Assembly (NCBI GenBank): GCA_026315105.1
Contig: CM048745.1
Coordinates: forward strand, 279,883,247-279,947,246
Reading direction: 5' to 3'
Source: Locusta migratoria
Lineage: Eukaryota; Arthropoda; Insecta; Orthoptera; Acrididae
Length of the DNA stretch: 64,000 nucleotides
Position 1 is the stretch's first letter; every line of letters begins with the position of its first letter. Below, one piece after another: positions 1 to 11,756 of this stretch. Position numbers and translations under genes: made by a program. The notes under the pieces are model-generated. The model was not told the origin of the DNA. It worked only from the letters and a program-made list of their open reading frames with translations, and ran no database searches.

Positions 1-83
1 CACCAAATAAATACCGAATAAACCGGTTATTCAAAACTAAAATACCGTATCGGTTTTAACCGGTCGGTTTTTCCCATCCCTAG
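1..83. mobile_element. hAT-like transposon terminus (partial)
   Basis: The segment is rich in alternating ACCGG/CCGGT motifs and ends in CCCATCCCTAG. Read on the minus strand this is CTAGGGATGGGAAAAACCG, the pattern of hAT terminal inverted repeats (TIRs). Immediately after it a SINE-L2 remnant begins, so the element probably inserted into a SINE. The other terminus lies outside the window, so the 8-bp TSD cannot be checked. Assignment rests on the terminal motif only. Confidence 0.5.
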
Positions 84-133
84 TGCAGACCGTGACTGGC
101 ACGCCGCAGACCGCTCGGCCACTAAGGCCGGCA
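84..133 (-). repeat. SINE-L2 remnant (tRNA-like head only)
   Basis: Fifty bases match the tRNA-like 5' head of SINE-L2 on the minus strand (GTGCAGACCGTGACTGG, then CTCGGCCAC and GGCCGGC). The B box and body are missing, presumably displaced or lost with the adjacent hAT end. Confidence 0.55.
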
Positions 134-239
134 GATGTTAACTGATATACAAGTTATGTGACGCCACGTGAAGCTGAACATGAACTACCTTTGCATAGTG
201 TGTAGCGTGCGTGACGCCCTCTAGCTACGGATGGCAATC

Positions 240-1395
240 CAGCGGAATCCAGCATAATTTTAGAAATTGCGGGATCCCACTAGATTTCTATATGACTATG
301 CTGAAGCGATAGCTCCTTACTTAACAGCTATATACAACCGCTCGCTCAAAGAAGGATCTGTACCAAAAGACTGGAAAGTTGCACAGGTCACACCTATATT
401 CAAGAAAGGCAGTAGGAATTACCCACTAAACCACAGGCCTATTTCATTGACGTCAATTTGCAGCAGGGTTTTGGAACATATCCTGTATTTAAATATTATG
501 AATTATCTCGAACAGAACGATCTATTGACCCAAGGTCAACACGGATTTAGAAAATATCATCCATGCGAAACACAACTAACTCTTTACTCACACAAAGTGA
601 TGGGTGGTATGGACTAGGGTTCTCAAATTGATTCCGTATTTCTTGATTTCCACAAGGCTTTGGCACCATACCGCACAAACGGCTTTTAATCAAATTGCGT
701 GGTTATGGTATATCGCGCCATATTTGCGACTGGATAGGGGATTTCCTGTCAGAGAGAAATCGATGGTAAGGCATCGACTAAACAGAGGTGATATTGGGCG
801 TTCCATAGGGTAGTGTTATTTGTCCTCTGCTGTTACTTAATTACATGAACGATTTGGGAGAAAATCTAAGCAGCTCCCTTAGGTTATTTCCAGGCAACGC
901 CGTCATTTACAGCCTAGAAAAATCATCTGAAGATCAAAACCAACTGCAGAATGATCTAAATAAGGTATCACTATGGTGTAAAAATTGGCTTGGCAATTGA
1001 CTCTAAATAATGAGAAGTGCGAAGTCGTCCACATGAATACGAAAATAAATCCGTTAAAATTTGTTTACAAGATAAATTAATCAAAAGTGAAGGCCGTAAC
1101 TCCACAAAATACCTAGGAAATACTATTACTTCAGACTTAAACTGGAGACAACACGTAAATAATGTCGTAAGAAAGGCGAACTAGAGACTGCATTTTATTG
1201 GCAGAATAGATGCAACAGAACTACTAAAGAAACTGCATACACTACGCTTGTCCGTCCTTTTTTGGAGTATTGCTGCTCAGTGTGGGATCTTTATCAGGTG
1301 GGTTTGACGGAACACATCGAAAAAGTCCAAAGAAGTGCATTTGTCACGATAGAGGGGAGACAGTGTCACGGAAATGATACAGGATCTTAGCCCCT
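240..1395 (+). pseudogene. Non-LTR retrotransposon family A, copy A1: decayed reverse transcriptase
   Basis: This is a decayed CR1/Jockey-like reverse transcriptase (RT). The frame at 267-617 carries the RT N-terminal blocks: PKDWKVAQVTPIFKKG, then HRPISLTSICSRVLEHI, then QHGFR. After a frameshift near 604 the motif A region reads DFHKALA where DFSKAFD is expected. Near 870-905 the catalytic FADD box reads FPGN, so the active site is lost. Further broken frames encode the C-terminal thumb region (YLG, LVRPFLEYC, EKVQRSA) up to about 1395, where similarity stops. Copies A2, A3 and A4 in this window keep the same protein more clearly. Many frameshifts and stops mark an old inactive copy, truncated at both ends. 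Confidence 0.8.
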
Positions 1396-4300
1396 CGGCC
1401 TCTATGTTGTCCGTTGTGACAGATAGTACCTGAAATTTGCTGTCGTCAGCGCCCTCTTGACACAGTAGATTTCTTAGTGTGTCGTATCTTTTGCTTCAAC
1501 AGCCATTTTGAGTTGAAAGTCTTAATTGTCATTTTGCGAACATAATCACTTCAACATTTTGAATTGAATTACCGGAATACATACGAAAGCTCTGCCGATG
1601 AACCTAGGTTTTAGTCCACTTTAGGTTTCGGTAGTAACGCTATATGTGGGACCTTGCGATCGCCAGATCGAAATTTAAATGGAAATAACGGATTAACTGG
1701 CCATCTGACACGAAAACTGAATATACAAATTTACAGAGGAGAAAATTCTCTGCAACTTCCCCCTATTATGTCTTTTTCATAGTTTCTTTCTCGCATAGCT
1801 TCAGAGATATTTGCGAAAATCACAAAGTTTTGCGAGTGTGTCTGTAACGTGTTCTCACTTTTCAGGTCGTGCCTATCAACCGATGGGCACCAAATTTTAC
1901 AGACGTAATTGCTGACTGCCAGTTACCAAAAACCTCCCTTTTTCAAATATTTCGGGCAAAAAATAGGTTAGTAACACTAAAATTGACCGTTTGTGATGGT
2001 ATTTTGACAGCAGTGTAAATTTGTGGCTTAAAGCCATCATATTAAGAGGGGAGTATTGCTTCTGCGCAGCCGGTTAGAACCAGTAGGCGACAGATGGTAA
2101 AAGTTGGTGAGAACCACGACAGGTGGTACAATACGTCCGGTTCTCATGGGAAAGACCACTGGTAAATTTCCCCGAATTCTAGGGAAGTCCCCGAGCGGCA
2201 GACACTAGACGGCGATTGACTGTAGTGCAGGCGGTCACGCGCCAAAACGCAACCATATTTTATTCATATTTAATAAACTAATTATTTATTCCACGTCAAA
2301 ATAAAATTAGAAAACCCCCTCAAAGGCAAGCTATGCCCTGACTTGGTAAAACATTAACTATCGCTAAATTCATAAACAAAGCAATTAATATAAGACGGAC
2401 AATGCATGGCGGCCATATTTACGCGCCAAATAGAGGAGCGAAGGCACCTGCACAGTTCAGAACACGCACTCGGAGGAGTAACATGTCGCATATGTAGGCG
2501 GTCATAAGAGATTGTTCTATCATCTTAGAACAATGCGAAATGACTTTATATTCAACTTTCAGTGAAGACAATATGTGTCAAGTGGATGTTATTATGCGGT
2601 TTGCTGGCTTTCTGCGTTCTTTAAAATAAATCAGCTGGCATCCAAAGGACTTCAGTTTTATTCCGTAATTAGATGAGTTCCTGCCAATAGTTTAACAATT
2701 TCAGCCTCTTCAAGAACTGCGACCTACGCGCTATCATATGCGTGGGGACGACATCTTTAGAAGACGTCAGGTTGGTGGACTTTATGAGTTTCTACTCTTC
2801 ACACAGTGCAGTGGGGAGTAACTACAACCCTCGCGTACACTGTCATTGAGGCACAAACGCAAACTGTTGTGTTTCATCCATGCCAACATGGAGGAGGAAA
2901 GAAAATGATATAGGACCGATTTAGTACTGCCCCTATAGGAATGTTTCCTGTTGTAGCAGGAAATTTAATTGCAAATAACTCCTTAACTCTTGATCTGACA
3001 CTGAATAAACGTATTTGTAGAGGAAAAAATTCTGAGCAACTTTGCTGTTATGTTATTTCCATTACTCGCACCGTTTCAGAGACACTTGCTAAAATAACGG
3101 GGATTTCACACTGTCACTTGATTTTTTGCAGTAAAGGCAAAGAAAATAAACTTGAAAAAGAGGAAAAACTATCACGGCAAGCGAAATGACCATATTTTAA
3201 CGATAAAAAAGATATCAAAATAATAATTTCAATAGGTAAAAGTACAAAAAAGTGTGTATTTTTTGAAAGCTAAACTCAAATATCAAATAATATTGGCTGT
3301 ATGTTAAAATACGGTCAGAGAGAATATTACGTTTTGAGTGAATAGATGTTATCACAATATTAGAATCGTAATAGTTTCGTCCATATTTTTTTATTACTTA
3401 AATTTTTATTATTTTTTTTACGAAAGGTTTGCAAAAAATCATAGAACTACACGAAAACCTAAAGGCGGCCATAAAAACTAGCCAGTGCTTTTTACCTGTT
3501 ATACGATGTACTACCGTCATCTGTGGTTATCATTAGTGCCTGACTGTTCTGAGCTCATGATCATCAAAAATGGGTGAATGAAAAGCACATGTGTTGTTTT
3601 GCGTTCGGATACGCTGCCAGTCAGGAGGCATCATCAAAACCTCGGACATAGCCATGACGACCTCATTGGGCGCGTTTTGTAATCGAAGACATATTGTGGA
3701 CTACCGTCGACAGTACTGTGAACAACGTGCATCAGTGACGTAGCCAGGATATTGTCAAAGGTTCATGTTTTTGATTTATTCTAAAAACAAACTTAGACTA
3801 ACATATTTTTGATATTTTATGCACATAGTTTGCGTTTGTAAGACCTTCTCACAAATACTGCAATATTTTATATACAAAATTGAGGAAAACATTTCTTAAA
3901 AATTGTTTCAATATACGCCAGCAGAACCTTCAGTTGTTATTCCAAACGGATTATCAGAATAAGTGTTTCTTTGTATTTGAACACTGTCAACGACACGGTT
4001 GCACATCACAAAGCTCGCTGCGTGTCAGCCACGACTGTAGCTCGGTGTTTCGCAAAATCTGCATTAATTTTTGCATCAGTATAAATACCTTGCATATTCA
4101 TTTAGGAAGCTTAAGTCTATAATTTTATTTCCAAGATTATTGGTTCTTTTACTCTTGTTGGTATTGCAACGTATCCATCCTCTAGATAAATATTATTCTC
4201 AAACCTAACTTTAAAAAGTATTACACATACTGAGTGAGGTGCCTTATGATATACTGAAATGTTGCCACTCCAAATAACGACTCCACAGCTCAAAATAGAT

Positions 4301-4496
4301 AAATTAGCTATTGTAGTAATACCAATTTTAAATTACCATAACGCTAATGGACAAATGAAAGTCTGTTTTTCTCTTTTTTCTTGTTATGAACTAACTCATA
4401 ACAGCACAAAAGAAATAAACGGTAGCGGCAGCAATCCACTGTAGTGCTTAACATAGCTGTCATGGAGTAAGGCCAACAATGGACAACGGCTAAAGG
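1396..4496. other. No gene recognised; diverged duplicated block inside
   Basis: No coding region, RNA or known element is recognisable in about 3.1 kb. The short open frames at 2941-3189 and 3880-4122 show no familiar motif. Two blocks, about 1655-1850 and 2958-3135, are diverged direct copies of each other: both run through GATCTGACAC or CATCTGACAC, then an AGAGGA-AAAATTCT segment, then a TCAGAGA motif. They look like two old copies of an unnamed repeat. Confidence 0.45.
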
Positions 4497-5022
4497 AGGA
4501 CTGGGCAATAGCCGATGCTGTTATCGATAATTAAAATCTATAGATGGCTTTGTTGAATATCGGTAGTGCGTATCCCTTTTTCGGCGTACGACTGATAACA
4601 ATATCATTCAGTTTCACTAAACGGTACCTCGGTTGTGTCTTATTTCATTTAGTCCCTTTGGAGGTTCGAGCCCATCATCGTGTGTGTGTGTGTGTGTGTG
4701 TTGTCCTTAGCATAAGTTTGAGTAGTATTTTATCGTTTAGGTTTACAAACATTCTACATAGGACTGGGCAATAACCAATGCTGTTATCAATGAATCGATA
4801 ATTAAAATCTATAGATGGCTTTGTTGACTATCGATAGTGGGTATCCCTTTTTCGGCGTATGACTGATAACAATAACATTGAATTTCACTACACGGTAGCT
4901 AGATCGTGTCTTTTATCATTTAGTCCCTTAGGAGGTTCGAGTCCACCATCGAGCATGAGTGAGTATGTGTGTTGTCATTAGCATAATTTTGAGTAGTATT
5001 TTATCGTTTAGGTGATACGGGG
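4497..5022 (+). repeat. Tandem duplication of a 263-bp unit (hAT-like start fused to SINE-like body)
   Basis: Unit 1 starts with AGGACTGGGCAATA at 4497 and unit 2 starts with the same 14 bases at 4760, a 263-bp period; unit 2 runs to about 5022. Each begins with the AGGACTGGGCAA motif typical of hAT TIRs. Each later contains GGAGGTTCGAG (RNA polymerase III B-box-like) and TTGTCCTTAGCATAA, resembling the SINE-L1 body. Unit 1 carries a (GT)n run near 4679-4700. Copies differ by scattered substitutions, so the duplication is not recent. Confidence 0.7.
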
Positions 5023-5027
5023 GTCCG

Positions 5028-5172
5028 GTAGCTTACAAACTACTTAAACCTAGGTAAACTAACCTAAGGACAAACACACACACCCATGCCCCAGGGAGGA
5101 CTCGAACCTCCACGGCGAGCAACCGCGCGCTCCGCAGCCTGGTGCTTTAGACCGCTCGGCTACTCCACCGCG
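5028..5172 (-). repeat. SINE-L1 (tRNA-Leu-like head), 3'-truncated
   Basis: Minus-strand copy of SINE-L1. The head is a tRNA-Leu-like region with an A box close to TAGCCGAGCGG and a B box GGTTCGAGTCC, followed by CCTGGGGCATGGGTG and the CCTAGGTTTAAGTAGTTTG body. The usual 3' end (TTTACAAACATTTGAAC) is absent. No TSD is visible. Confidence 0.8.
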
Positions 5173-5329
5173 ACTATCCCCCTCATCCCCCCCCTCCCCA
5201 TAGTTACGCCACTGCTTCACGCTTGTCGTTCTCCCCGACGGCGACGGCATCTTCCAGCAGTAGTGTATAATCAGCTAGTTTGGAAACCTGGCGGAGCTAT
5301 CAGGCATAATGAAAACTGCTAATGACGAG

Positions 5330-5660
5330 GACGACATTAGGGTAACGACGACAGGTGGAAAGTTTTTCTGCACGGCAGGCGGCGTCGCTGGCGCACGTGT
5401 CGCTCACTGCCTGGTTCTGGCGGTCGAGTAGGCCGGCAGCCGGCAGCGGCAGCTGTAACGCGCGTCTAATGGGGCAAAGCGAGGGCGCGCATTAGCGCAC
5501 AGGTGGCGCGCGCAGCTTCCGCGTCGCGGGCCTTGTTTGGCGCCGGGCCGACGCCGCTGCTCCTCCGCTAATGGTCGGGCTTCCCGGCCACACGCAGCAT
5601 CCGGGCCCGCGTCCGTCTGCCGCTGCTTGCAAGGGGACGGCTACCCTGATAAAAAAAAGC
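5330..5660. other. CpG-rich patch without a recognised gene
   Basis: This interval is strongly GC- and CpG-rich compared with its AT-rich surroundings (runs such as GGCGGCGTCGC and GGCGCGCGCAGC). It has no SINE homology and no convincing protein motif; the open frames through it are probably by-products of composition. It could be a CpG-island remnant or a promoter-proximal region of a gene outside the window. Confidence 0.35.
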
Positions 5661-5869
5661 TTAATTGTGGCCAATAGCAGAAAGGTGAGAGAAGGAGCTC
5701 AATATCTCCCCCTCCCCCCACAGACGCACTCGTAAAAACATTGCCGGTTTTGAGAATTTACATCTACAAACATACTCCGCAATCCACCGTAAGGTGTACA
5801 ACTAATAGGCATTTCCTTTCCTATCCCACTCCCAAACAGAACGACGAAAAACAGAATGCTTATATGCCT

Positions 5870-6188
5870 CCGTTTAAAGGTAAAGCAGTCAACAATCCGA
5901 AGATTGGTTTGAACACCACAGTGCTTTACTAGGCATGGTCCTGTTTGGAGGTGGTATGTCGTTGCCCTCCTCCGACCTTCGAACTGTAAATAGGCAGCCA
6001 GTTACAGGGGGACCTACAGTTTAACGTGGGTTCCGAACCCCGGTGCTTCTCGGTATTTTTCACAACAGCAATACTGCGAGAGGTGAAAGAAGTGCAAAGT
6101 TACAGATAAAAATCCGAGGACATGGCGGGAATCGAACCCGCAACCTTTGGACTTGTAGTCTGCCACTCGACCTCTGTGGAACCGAAGG
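5870..6188 (-). repeat. SINE-C inserted in B1
   Basis: Minus-strand tRNA-derived SINE. The head pairs a TTGCACAGTGGTAGAG-like A-box region with a GGGTTCGATTCCC-like B box. The body includes a TGGTTCGGAACCCACGTTAA-type block and ends at the GACTGCTTTACC motif near 5880. The host sequence resumes on both sides in register with the family B consensus seen in B4 (CATATGCCTCCGT then GTACGAGCCC), which fixes the boundaries to within a few bases. A clear TSD was not found. Confidence 0.85.
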
Positions 6189-6613
6189 TACGAGCCCTAA
6201 TTTCTCTTATCTTGAGTTTGTGATCACTACGCGAAATGTAAGTAGGCGGCAGCAAGATCGTCCTACACTCAACTTCAAATTCCGGCCCTCCAAATTTCTT
6301 CAACAGAAATCCACGAAAAGAACGTCGTCTTTCCTCCAGCGATCCACAATTGAGTTGCCGGAGCATTTCCGTGACACTCGCGCATTGGTCGAACCTACCA
6401 GTAACAAAACTAGCTGCTCGCCTCTAAATTGCCTCTAGTCTTCCTTTAAAATGATCTGTTGCGGGTCCCAAACACTTGAGCAATACTCAAGACGTGTTCG
6501 TACGAGCGTTTTATACGCAGTCTCCTTTACAGATGAAGTACATCGTTCCAAAATTCTTCCAATAAACCGAAGTCGGCTGTCCGCCTTACAACTGTCCTTA
6601 CATGTTTGTTCCA

Positions 6614-6817
6614 AATCCAAATGTTCAAATGTTTGTATAGCTTATGCGACTTAACTACGGGGTCATCAGTCCCTAAACTTACAAACTACTTATGACCTAA
6701 CTAAGACTAAGGACGGCACAAATATCCATGCCCGAGGGGGGGGATTCGAACCTCCGACCGTAGTGGCCGTGCAGACCGTGACTGGATCGCCTCAGTCCCC
6801 TCGGCCACCGCGGCCGG
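6614..6817 (-). repeat. SINE-L2 inserted in B1, 13-bp TSD
   Basis: Full-length minus-strand SINE-L2. It has a tRNA-Leu-like head (GGTGGCCGAGGGGACTGAGG), a B box (GGTTCGAATCC), a CTCGGGCATGGATATTTGTG block and the 3' end TACAAACATTTGAAC. The sequence CATGTTTGTTCCA occurs at 6601-6613 and again at 6818-6830, a 13-bp TSD that defines the insertion. Confidence 0.93.
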
Positions 6818-7509
6818 CATGTTTGTTCCATTTCATCTCGCTCTGCAATGTTACGCCTAGATATTTGAACGACGAAACTGCATCAAGAAGCTCACTAGTA
6901 ATGCTGTATTCGAACATTATGGGATTTTTTTTTCTACTGATCAGCATCACCTTACATTTGTCTACATTGAAAGCTAGCTGCCATTCTTCGCACCAACTAG
7001 AAATCTTGTCTAAGTCATGCAGTATACTGTTACAGTCAGTTAAAGACACCCTGCCATACACCACAGCATCATCAGCAAACAGCCGCAAATTACAAGTTAC
7101 TCAGTGCATCAGATCATTTATATAGATAGAAAATAATAGCGGTCCTATCACACTCCCCTGGGGCACGCCTTACGATACACTCGTCTCTGATGATTACTCG
7201 CCGTCGAGAACAACGTACTGCGTTCTATTATTTAGGAAGTCTTCCAGCCAGCCAGTCAAACGCCTTGATAAAGTCCATCACCAAATGTGTCGAGCTGCTC
7301 CCAAATCACGGATGCTGTCCATTACGAGAACCGGCATAGACATGTGCAAACATGCAGTCGCACAAGGCCCCGCGCTTCTAGCGGCCCCTTGTAAAACTTT
7401 ACAACGTAATTTGAAAACTGTCTACCGTAATTTTCTTTGTGAAATTAATTGTAATGTAATGTGATTCCAGTATATACTCATTGTGGCACAACTGGGGCCA
7501 CTGCGGTAC

Positions 7510-8275
7510 GTCTCAGTACAGTTGGGTTTGAACGTGACTCGAACTGTTCGAACATTATTTACGTCACAGTTCGGGAAATCTCGGGAAATGTTCGAACATT
7601 CGATCACGACGCTATCTAGCAATGTCAGGAGGTACTATCTCTACGATTTACAACGATGATATTCATAAATCTTTTCTGTGATGTGCAGTATACGACTTGT
7701 AACGAAGATAGGGTGTCATTAATGTACTAAGCGGACTAATAAGTGTGAAATTTCGACTATAGTAGCTTCTAGGGTGCAGGGCATAAATAAAAACAGTAAC
7801 GGATATAGGCTATAAGTAAACGATAGCAATCGCGATTTAAAATTCCAGTGCTGCAATCTAGCAACGCCTGTTGATACTACGTACTCAGCAGCTTGTGCAC
7901 CATTTATTCCGAGGTAGCAATTACAGTTTATTTTTATATAACTTATTTCCGTTATTGGGTATTAAATTTCTAATGTTTTCCCTATTTCACCTCTTTTAAT
8001 CCTGTTTTCAAGGCGATTAAGAGGTGATCACATTCTTATCTGTTACTGTACCGTATGAACTGGTAATGGAATGGTCATTTGCAACCTATCTCTTATAATC
8101 ACATTAAATGTAATTTCTACTGATGAATAAGTCACATGTTTTTCTTTAAACGTTAGCCGTCAGTAATGTGATGCATTAGTTCTCTTATAGTAGCAGATAT
8201 TTTGTTTATCAATGAATCATATCTTGCAGTGATACGAGACACGTCACGTATGCACTGTTTTAAACAAAATATCCA
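7510..8275 (-). mobile_element. hAT-like non-autonomous element H1, copy 1 (truncated)
   Basis: This block is the reverse complement of most of 16260-16990. Shared stretches include GACGCTATCTAGCAATGTCA, ATAGGCTATAAGTAAACGAT and TTATTTCCGTTATTGGGTAT. Homology starts near 7510 in a degenerate terminal motif (CAGTTGGGTTTGAAC) and stops near 8275, so the other terminus is missing. There is no transposase. The better-preserved copy at 16045-16990 provides the hAT assignment. Confidence 0.7.
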
Positions 8276-8381
8276 GCCTCTAGAATTTCGTAGCATCTAC
8301 TTAGCATATCTGTTGTGTACCTAAAGAGTACCTTCCTGCAAGAAGACATGCAGGACTGTGGAAATTTTTGTGTTGGCTATA

Positions 8382-8692
8382 CAGTAGAGACTCGTTAACT
8401 CGAAGTGAACGAGACCAGTACCACCACGAACTATCGAAATTTAGATGCGAAAAAGAAGTAAATCGACCTTGAAAAAATACACGTAAAATATGAACTTTTT
8501 TAAACAAAGTGTTTAAATAGGTATTTTCATTGGCAGCCTAAAGGTTTTAAAATCTTAACTATTCACTTCGCCATATAATGGTGGAACGCCTTTTCCTGTG
8601 AAGACAGGATGTAACCCGCAGTTTTTGTTTTATGACGCTCGAATTTATGGGAATCTCGTAAATCCGAGATCTGAAATATCGAGACTCCACTG
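8382..8692. mobile_element. Pogo/Tigger-like MITE, 311 bp
   Basis: The element starts CAGTAGAGACTCGTTAACTC and its far end, read in reverse, starts CAGTGGAGTCTCGATATTTC. This gives imperfect TIRs of the CAGT-GAG-CTCG type seen in pogo/Tigger elements. TA dinucleotides flank it at 8380-8381 and 8693-8694, the expected target site. It has no coding capacity. Confidence 0.75.
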
Positions 8693-9308
8693 TATCGAGT
8701 CCAGTTTACATAGCCTTTAACATACTTAAATTTCTTCAGATAGAGAATGGCACAATGAGAAGAACAGAATCCAATTTTGAAGTGCTATAATAAAAGTACA
8801 GTCGCTTTGTGTAAACCTGTTCGCTTCCCATGTCATCTTCTACGGACTCCTGGTTAGGTTTACACACTCAAGTAGACTTAATACAGGGAGGAAAAAAACT
8901 AGTGATTTGTGGTGTAATGGAAATTTACCTGAAATTTTAACTGAATTACGCAAATTTCGGTTTCGGCCGAAACTAGGAGTAGAAAATTCGGTTACGGTTT
9001 CTGTCGAGCTCTAAATGAGACACGCAGTTTGGTAATCACTTACCTAGTTTATATTTACAGCTTGGAAAGGGAAATATTATACGCGCTATAATTGGAATTT
9101 TTTGTTGTTGTCCTTAGCGCTTTCATTTCCAGTTGCTTTACTAAGTGTGTCAATCCTTAAAGTCTCATTGTTGTTGAGGAACAACATGGTTCTAGAACGA
9201 CATTTTGTTGCTTAGTGTGACATGTACCAATTTCAAACTCGCTAACTACTCTCCGACTTGGAGGTCGTGTAATATTGCTGCTGTCTATATGCGTAATTTT
9301 ACTAAACC
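8693..9308. other. Unassigned sequence; possible hAT-type end near 8945-9013
   Basis: No gene is seen. Around 8945-9013 the sequence contains TTTCGGTTTCGGCCGAAAC and ends GTCGAGCTCTA; read in reverse, this resembles the TAGAGCTCGACAG-like terminus of some hAT MITEs. The partner end was not located, so this is only a suggestion. Confidence 0.25.
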
Positions 9309-9322
9309 AGTGAATTGTCTTT

Positions 9323-9712
9323 ACCCGCTCGGCTACCCGTGTGGTCTAACGCACCATTTTCCGAGACGGGGAGGCGTATCGGCCCCGGTTCGAATCCGCC
9401 CGGCGGATTAACGAAGGGGGTTGGAGTGCCGGCCAGCCTGGATGTGGTTTTTAGGCGGTTTTCCACGTCCCCCTAGGTGAATACCGGGCTGGACCCCAAG
9501 TCCCACCTCAGTTACACGATTCGCAAACATTTCGTAATACTTTACACTTTCACACGTATAACACTATACGCAGATATTTGGGGTACACATTGCCTCCCTG
9601 GGGAAGGGGGGGATGCAGGAAGGGCATCCGCCAACCCCGTAATTACTAACATGCCAAATCCACATTAACAAGCCGACCCTGTAATGTGTGGGAAAACGGC
9701 TGAAGAGGAAGA
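9323..9712 (+). repeat. SINE-4 (tRNA-derived), full length with 14-bp TSD
   Basis: A 390-bp retroposon whose head resembles a tRNA: CTACCCGTGTGGTCTAACGC as the A-box side and GGTTCGAATCC as the B box. A body with a GTGGTTTTTAGGCGGTTTTC block and a CCCTGGGGAAGG block follows. AGTGAATTGTCTTT is found at 9309-9322 and again at 9713-9726, a perfect 14-bp TSD. A second, minus-strand copy lies at 29370-29700. Confidence 0.92.
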
Positions 9713-9726
9713 AGTGAATTGTCTTG

Positions 9727-10349
<623 letters not shown>

Positions 10350-10589
10350 GCCGCGTGTTGGTAGCATGTACATTCGTTTTGAATACTGCAGCTCATCACG
10401 TTTGCATTTCCTGCGCACTTGTCGACACTGCGAATGCACCTCTACACCCCTTAAATCTACCCGTTGTATTAGCATATCTGTGCGGGTCATGATTCCATAG
10501 CAAGACCTGTTAATTCAGGTGAACACATGTTAGTTGCTCTTCGGCGTATGTTATGACGCTGTAGCCTCGCTAGACACTCACAGTGTAAC

Positions 10590-11215
10590 ATACAGTCGCG
10601 ACACTCACTGCTGTGAAAGTTGTCACCAACTGACAGTTGCAAGACACTAGCGCTCCTAGCGGTGGGCAAGCCGCCGAAGGAGGGATGTTTGCTTAGAAAT
10701 TTTTTGTACGTAATTAACGAAATAGTTAGTATAATTTATGCGTTATGTGCATTAGTAAACTATCAAGAGACGTGCATAATACGGAAATTAATGTAAAAAC
10801 AGCTGAATTTAACTGATTAATTGGTATAAAAACAACTTCGTCATGAAGAAATACTTACGAATATGTGTATATTTGCAGCTTATTCCGCTAAAATTAAGTA
10901 GGATATAAGCATCAGAGAATCATAAATTTCTATTAGGGTCTGTTCCTCCTATGACAGGCAGTTATTTTTTACAAGTATCAATTCGGCGTGGAGTCTAATT
11001 ATTCGAACGTTTTTACACTTCACTCGTCTTTCTTATAAGCGCATATTTTTTGCGTGTAATTAGTAATTACTTTAGCCTAAAAAAGCCAATATTTTGATGA
11101 TTATTGCCGTTTGTGATTCAGCTGTAGCAACAATGGTACAATAGTGTTATTCTTTGTTGGAAACCAGAATGATTGCTTTTATCGTTTTATTTCCACGTCT
11201 GTGACGTTTTTCCTT
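10590..11215 (+). repeat. Unknown dispersed repeat U1, copy 1
   Basis: Homologous in the same orientation to 20520-21290. Shared stretches include CAGTCGCGACACTCACTGCT, GTGAAAGTTGTCACCAACTG, CACTAGCGCTCCTAG and TTTTACACTTCACTCGTC-like text. No coding capacity, TIR or tRNA head was recognised, so the class is unknown. Confidence 0.7.
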
Positions 11216-11429
11216 CAGCTACAGCTGTGATGTCTGATTTGGTACGTTCAATACTGTAGTTATTGCATTGAATATACGTTTCCCTATGTCTCACAATCGT
11301 CGATTTTACTGGATTTGTAGTGAAGAAAAGTTATCGTTCCTGAGTAGAAAAGTGACGTTTTTCTTCCGAAGGGCAGGTCTTCTGGTGTTTCCTAGCCCTT
11401 TATTGCTTTTAATAAAGTTTAAATTTCTC

Positions 11430-11538
11430 AATTCGCCTGAAGATGATGGAGACGCATTCCATCGAAACGTTGCTACGAGGCGACGACGAAACAACTCGGC
11501 TGATAATCCGCGAAGACTTAATACATGAAATCCGCCGA
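11430..11538 (+). mobile_element. Penelope-like element terminal fragment with hammerhead-like core
   Basis: A short terminus without coding sequence. It contains CTGAAGA, a 6-bp stem II and GAAACG, then TTAATACATGAAATCCGCCG and GAAAGCCTACA. The last block resembles GAAAGCCTATA at the 5' side of Penelope-like element P3 (near 57800, minus strand). It is probably a solo terminus of a Penelope-like element. SINE-L1 inserted at its right edge. Confidence 0.55.
11437..11470 (+). ncRNA. Hammerhead-ribozyme-like motif (solo copy)
   Basis: CUGAAGA at 11437-11443 matches the hammerhead CUGANGA box. GAUGGA and UCCAUC then form a perfect 6-bp stem II around a 7-nt loop, followed by GAAA at 11464-11467 and CGU. 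ACGU followed by U gives a GUU cleavage triplet with a self-complementary 2-bp stem III half, a geometry that would need a dimer. Stem I pairing is weak. Activity is untested. Confidence 0.5.
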
Positions 11539-11551
11539 GAAAGCCTACACT

Positions 11552-11743
11552 GCCGCGGTGGAGTAGCCGAGCGGTCTAAGTGTCTCGCTGCGGAGCGCGC
11601 GGTTGCTCGCCGTGGAGGCTCGAGTCCTCCATGGGGCATGGGTGTGCGTGTTGTCCTTAGGTTAATTTACCTAGGTTTAAGTAGTTTGTAAGCTACGGAC
11701 TGATAACCACGCAGTTTGGTCCGATTGATTTACAAACATTTTT
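11552..11743 (+). repeat. SINE-L1, full length with 13-bp TSD
   Basis: The head is GCCGCGGTGGAGTAGCCGAG with A box TAGCCGAGCGG, followed by a B box (GGCTCGAGTCC) and a TTAGGTTAATTTACCTAGG body, ending TTTACAAACATTTTT. GAAAGCCTACACT flanks it at 11539-11551 and 11744-11756, a perfect 13-bp TSD. It inserted into the solo Penelope-like terminus. Confidence 0.93.
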
Positions 11744-11756
11744 GAAAGCCTACACT

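Larger units (their letters stand above)
5755..7345 (-). pseudogene. Non-LTR retrotransposon family B, copy B1, split by two SINEs
   Basis: Minus-strand remnant of the same family as copy B4. From its 5' side (about 7290) it reads MDFIKAFD (RT motif A), then the VPQG/VIGPL region, then LRLFADDAVVYGRV with an intact FADD at about 7060-7090. It continues with ISSWCEEWQLAFN, FKYLGVTLQS and, after the SINE-L2 insertion, ADSRLRFIGRILERC and LVRTRLEYCSSVWDPQ. The 3' end at 5755-5868 matches the end of B4 and finishes in a TGTAGA-type tail. SINE-C (5870-6188) and SINE-L2 (6614-6817) interrupt it. Frameshifts make it non-functional. Confidence 0.85.

Noticed and set aside
5059..5174. tRNA-Leu-like sequence as a functional tRNA gene
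   Set aside because: It has A and B boxes but no well-closed acceptor stem. It recurs many times joined to the same body with TSDs, so it is a SINE head. The same reasoning applies to the tRNA-like heads at 9323, 11552, 13916, 17313, 57422 and others.
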